NCBI GenBank assembly: GCA_003427395.1
Contig: BFEA01000637.1
Coordinates: forward strand, 744,409 to 776,503
Direction: 5' to 3'
Length of the DNA stretch: 32,095 bases
Source: Chara braunii
Taxonomy: Eukaryota; Streptophyta; Charophyceae; Charales; Characeae
Shown here: piece by piece, positions 29,254 to 32,095 of the stretch
Position numbering within the stretch: the first letter of the stretch is position 1
Layout of the letters: the number at the start of each line of letters is the position of its first letter
Notes under the pieces: generated by a model
Databases searched by the model: none
The model's input: the letters and a program-made list of their open reading frames with translations, nothing else
What the model was told of the DNA's origin: nothing
Translations under genes and position numbers: made by a program

Positions 29254-30420
29254 TTACCTCCTCCTTTCTTCGATTGCTAATTTTTGCTGCTCATCAACAA
29301 TGGCAGCTCCATTATGATAAAGGTTTGTCGTATTGTCATACGTACGTCTAAGAACCGTCAAATCATTAAACTTTTTAAAGTCTCCCCTTCTCAAATGGCT
29401 TAATATGTGGCCACACTTAGGACACAGACGCCTCAATGCTTCAATCAACACAAACACCACCTTATGCAATTTTGTCTCATGTTCCTTATTTATGTCCGCG
29501 AGAGCATTCAATTCTCTTTTCATATGCTTTATTTCCTTCATAAACTACATTGGAGAATGAACATCAATGACATTCGCGAACAAAATTTTCAAAGTGTACA
29601 AATGTTCTTTGTAATGTGTCACCATGCCATTCGTGAATCCGTCATTACATCGATCAGGGAAACTAACCCTGAACAATGTATCCATTAATTCTTCCCGTGT
29701 CTGCTTGTACAAATGTTCGAATGTGATTACTGTTCCTCTTAACTGACTATCACTTACTGGAAACTTCATCGCATTTTGCACCTCTAAGAGTGCATTCTTG
29801 TGTGCCAACTCCAAACCAACATTTCATAATGACTCCAACATAGCAATCAAACGCGTTTTTGGAAGGTCTTCCAAAGTTGCACTCGATGGAATCTCAAACA
29901 GGTCCAAGGCAAAAGAAGAATCAATCGATGGTAAGGCACCTACCAACAATATTTTTCTTATCCCACTCCCGACTTCTTCTAATTGCCTACGCCAATCACC
30001 ACACTCTTGCAACAGGTGCGGGTCACCTCTAGTACTAAGCTTACAAACTTTGTCTAAGAAATCGTTTCTAATGAACGATTGAATTCAACGTTTAAACTCT
30101 GTTTCTATATCCTTGGCAGCATCTGCCTCCTTCTTTAGAACCCCAACACCGGACATAGAGGAATCTCTTACCTCTTTACTCCGTTTCGCTTCGACGGAAC
30201 TTTCAACTACTAATCGTGCATTCAACTCAACTTTCATAAATGCATTCCTCATTGCATTCACTTTCTCCTCTTTCTTCTTCAACATTTCGAGCAGCTCATC
30301 CTGAGTCCATTGAAGACCTTCATTGTCTGTGAGGTAGCGGCCACATACCCTCCTCAACGCAAAATCATTGGGAAGCTTACGCTCAACACCATATCACAGT
30401 TGAGACTGAGGTTCATGCAA
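29254..30420 (-). pseudogene. Single-frame gene remnant with nonsense codons, coiled-coil-like
   Basis: One minus-strand frame is readable from about 30420 to 29254, broken only by stops: TGA near 30386, TGA 30085, TGA 29824 and TAG 29545. Segments read GRYLTDNEGLQWTQDELLEM, a Lys/Glu-rich helix, SGIRKILLVGALPSIDSSFA, FEHLYKQTREELMDTLFRVS, and a C-terminal helix (MKEIKHMKRELNALADINKE) with LCPKCGHIL (a CxxC). The absence of frameshifts over 1.1 kb and stops that fit former CGA or CAG codons indicate a recently silenced gene. Heptad-like charged helices suggest a coiled-coil protein. I do not recognise the family. Confidence 0.6.
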
Positions 30421-30429
30421 ACATTGTTC

Positions 30430-30700
30430 TCTCTCATGACAGGTGAGCTTTAATGAGGGGATGGCCGAATACATCATCATATGCAGCATTATCCCAATCA
30501 GTCCGTGATGATTCCTCTACCCTTGTTTGCGTACATCTGTCCACCATCGCGCTGGTTTCACCAGACACTTGTCTATCTGCCATAGTTCGCAACTTGCATT
30601 TTTAGGAATACATCTACCTGACCTAACCACACCCTCTTTGAAATCCAACCAAGCATACCCATTCTGTACTTGGCTTGCCGAACCTTTACCCATCTCCACC
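30430..30700 (-). pseudogene. Probable 5' part of the same gene remnant, frameshifted
   Basis: Minus-strand codons 30699-30517 give a 60-residue frame (KGSASQVQNGYAWLDFKEGV, then GRCIPKNASCELWQIDKC with three Cys). In another frame 30540-30433 gives TDWDNAAYDDVFGHPLIKAH. Both are protein-like and lie directly upstream of the 29254-30420 frame, so a frameshift near 30530 is likely. A zinc-finger-like role for the Cys residues is only a guess. Confidence 0.35.
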
Positions 30701-30938
30701 TACTAAAAAAGAACAAAAGGTATACCCAAACATACCCTACCTGAATCTCTTCAGCATGTAACTAGCCATACCTACCCACAAACATTTTTTTTCAAAACCA
30801 CCGAGGGTCACCTGAACCGAAACTATTTGTTAACCATCCATACCCTACCTTACCTAAGTTTTCTATATTTGCATCCACCCCTCCCTACCCATAATTGTAT
30901 GCACCCACTCGTAACCACCCGTGCTCGTCACCCAACCT

Positions 30939-31110
30939 CCCCTAACCGGCCATAACCGCCCTAACTGTCCCTAACTGCTCCTAACAGTCCCTAACCGCCC
31001 CTAAATGTTCCTAACTGTCCCTAACCGCCCTTAAATCTTTTTATTTTTATTTTTTTAACCGCCCCTTAATGGTCCTTAAGTGCCCCCATCTGTCCCCAAC
31101 GCCCTGGATG
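30939..31110. repeat. 10-bp minisatellite, CCCTAACYGY consensus
   Basis: Units such as ccctaactgt, ccctaactgc, ccctaaccgc and ccctaaatgt follow at a strict 10-base step from about 30940 to 31030. They are then interrupted by a T-rich insert and fade out by 31110. The CCCTAA core is shared with the plant-type telomere repeat, but the 10-bp period is not. Confidence 0.8.
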
Positions 31111-31174
31111 TCACAAGATTGACGTGGTAATTTTTAAAATTATTAATACTATTATTTTATTTTATTTTTCTTCG

Positions 31175-31375
31175 AGATGTGCCAGCTACTGCAGCAACAA
31201 CAACAATCGTTACATCTTGTCACTCTGTTGCTGCTATGGATGCGTCTGGTGCAATAGTAGCCTATGTAACCTGTATAATATCTGCAAATGCAACAACCCT
31301 CGGTTCTGGGGAAAACAAATTGCGCCTACATTCATACAGGACCACTGGTTCTGCTGGCGGGAGAGGGGGCTTGAT
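31175..31375 (+). other. Ala/Thr-rich reading frame before the G tract
   Basis: A plus-strand frame from about 31175 encodes mostly Ala, Thr, Val, Ile and Ser (PATAATTTIVTSCHSVAAMD, then GAIVAYVTCIISANATTL). It resembles in composition the frame at 1741-1842. It runs into the poly(G) tract without a stop. This may be a degenerate trinucleotide repeat; I recognise no protein. Confidence 0.25.

Positions 31376-31411
<36 letters not shown>
31376..31411 (+). repeat. Poly(G)36 homopolymer
   Basis: There are 36 consecutive Gs. The length is likely unreliable in short-read data, and the tract can form quadruplexes. Confidence 0.9.
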
Positions 31412-31412
<1 letters not shown>

Positions 31413-31459
31413 GGAGGGTAGGAACGGGTGGTTATACCACAGTTACCTGATGGGAACCT

Positions 31460-31685
31460 CTATCTGCTCGTACCCACCCCTTTTTTAGTTTGGCCACCCG
31501 TACCTGCCCGTACTCGTCTATTTTTTTTTCTGGCTACCCATACCCATTTTTTTTTTTTACCCCAACCCCTACCTGCCCCTACCCACCCCTGCCCGGCCTA
31601 ACAACCACCATCTTTTGTTTGTGCCTACCCATACCCAACTCCCTTTCGGAAGGGGTACCCATACCCGCCCGTAACCTGGCGGCTA
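31460..31685. repeat. Degenerate ACCC/TACCC repeat tract
   Basis: Recurrent taccc(a/g), acccacccc and cctacctgcc motifs, interrupted by T-rich runs, appear as a decayed minisatellite. Similar motifs occur in 30700-30900. Confidence 0.6.
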
Positions 31686-31868
31686 CAGTTGGGTACTGTC
31701 GGGTACGAGCAACGGTTACCCATTTGCGCTCACTGCTATCTGCAGAGACCACCACGAAAAAAACAACGAATATACGAATAACAAAATAAGTCAATAATCT
31801 AACATGTATTAGAATGTAATACTCATCGACATCTACCATCGCTACTGTTTAAGGTATAAAAGAAGAAA

Positions 31869-32040
31869 CTAGCTAAGCGTCCGCGGTGAGGGCGGTGTGG
31901 GCCATGCCCGCAGAAATAAGAAATGTTGTAGGTAACGTGACACGGACCACTCGCATAAACCGAGACAGACTTAAAAAACAAAAAAAGGAATTACAGGGTA
32001 ATAATGAATAGCCTAAAACTGACTGAGAAGTCGGGGTTTT
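31869..32040 (-). other. Helitron 3' terminal region, copy 2
   Basis: On the minus strand it ends hairpin, cttag-like spacer, CTAG (31872-31869), then T in the flank, matching the Helitron 3' rule. It matches 18917-19085 over about 165 bp in the same orientation. The hairpin here is weaker (arms at 31878-31883 and 31889-31894 with one end mismatch and one wobble). The body of this Helitron would extend to the right of the window; the last 55 bases after 32040 share nothing with copy 1. Confidence 0.75.
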
Positions 32041-32095
32041 ATGGACGAATAGCTTGGCGGTCCGGGATGAGGGGTGGGTGAGTGGGTGAGTAGGT

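Noticed and set aside
30939-31110. Interstitial telomere array
   Set aside because: The period is 10 bp, not 7, and units are not CCCTAAA; kept only as a minisatellite.

Overview
This is a window of nuclear DNA from a repeat-rich eukaryote. It has no intact host gene that I can recognise. It is a graveyard of mobile elements, eroded reading frames, satellites and microsatellites. The sequence shows Ty3/gypsy, Helitron and GIY-YIG/reverse-transcriptase protein remnants, long (TA)n, (CA)n, (CT)n and (GA)n tracts, homopolymers up to 52 bases, and a scaffold gap of Ns. The style of the Ty3 integrase tail and the permuted GIY-YIG-RT element point to the green lineage, most likely a charophyte alga such as Chara. 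That assignment is an inference from family resemblance, not a proven identification.

Layout. 1-1722: two copies of a foldback (MITE-like) element, the second split by a solo LTR of 1,077 bp (490-1566). 2303-4350: the 3' end of a Ty3/gypsy element (dead integrase plus chromodomain-like tail, then its 3' LTR), from the same LTR family as the solo LTR. 4375-5232: a diverged tandem array with a poly(A)52 inside it. 5233-9440: no gene seen, only short repeats and hairpins. 9440-12168 (minus strand): a decayed retroelement with an N-terminal GIY-YIG endonuclease followed by a reverse transcriptase. This permuted order is that of the Chlamys/Naiad group of Penelope-like elements. Just upstream lies an eroded ORF with a SAP-like helical tail (12307-12948). 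13572-14396 (plus): a frameshifted reading frame of unknown family. 15290-18344: degenerate tandem repeats, an assembly artefact and a three-unit satellite with embedded microsatellites.

18917-27193 and possibly beyond (minus strand): a large decayed Helitron. Its Rep (HUH) and PIF1-like helicase regions are clear but full of nonsense codons. Its 3' terminus can be placed at 18917, where a perfect 6-bp hairpin is followed by CTAA and a flanking T, next to a (TA)n tract. Between the helicase and this terminus are about 1.7 kb of further eroded coding sequence of unknown origin, which the Helitron may have carried. A second copy of the same Helitron 3' end, in the same orientation, sits at 31869 and belongs to an element that runs off the right edge. 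29254-30700 (minus) holds one more broken gene, whose main part stays in one frame and is interrupted only by nonsense codons.

An exact 38-base Illumina Nextera mate-pair junction sequence lies at 16253-16290, followed by a short orphan segment and an N gap. The left half (1-16252) and right half (16439 onward) should therefore not be assumed to be truly adjacent. The elements do not form a pathway. What links them is a shared history of insertion, nesting and decay, much of it consistent with C-to-T changes.
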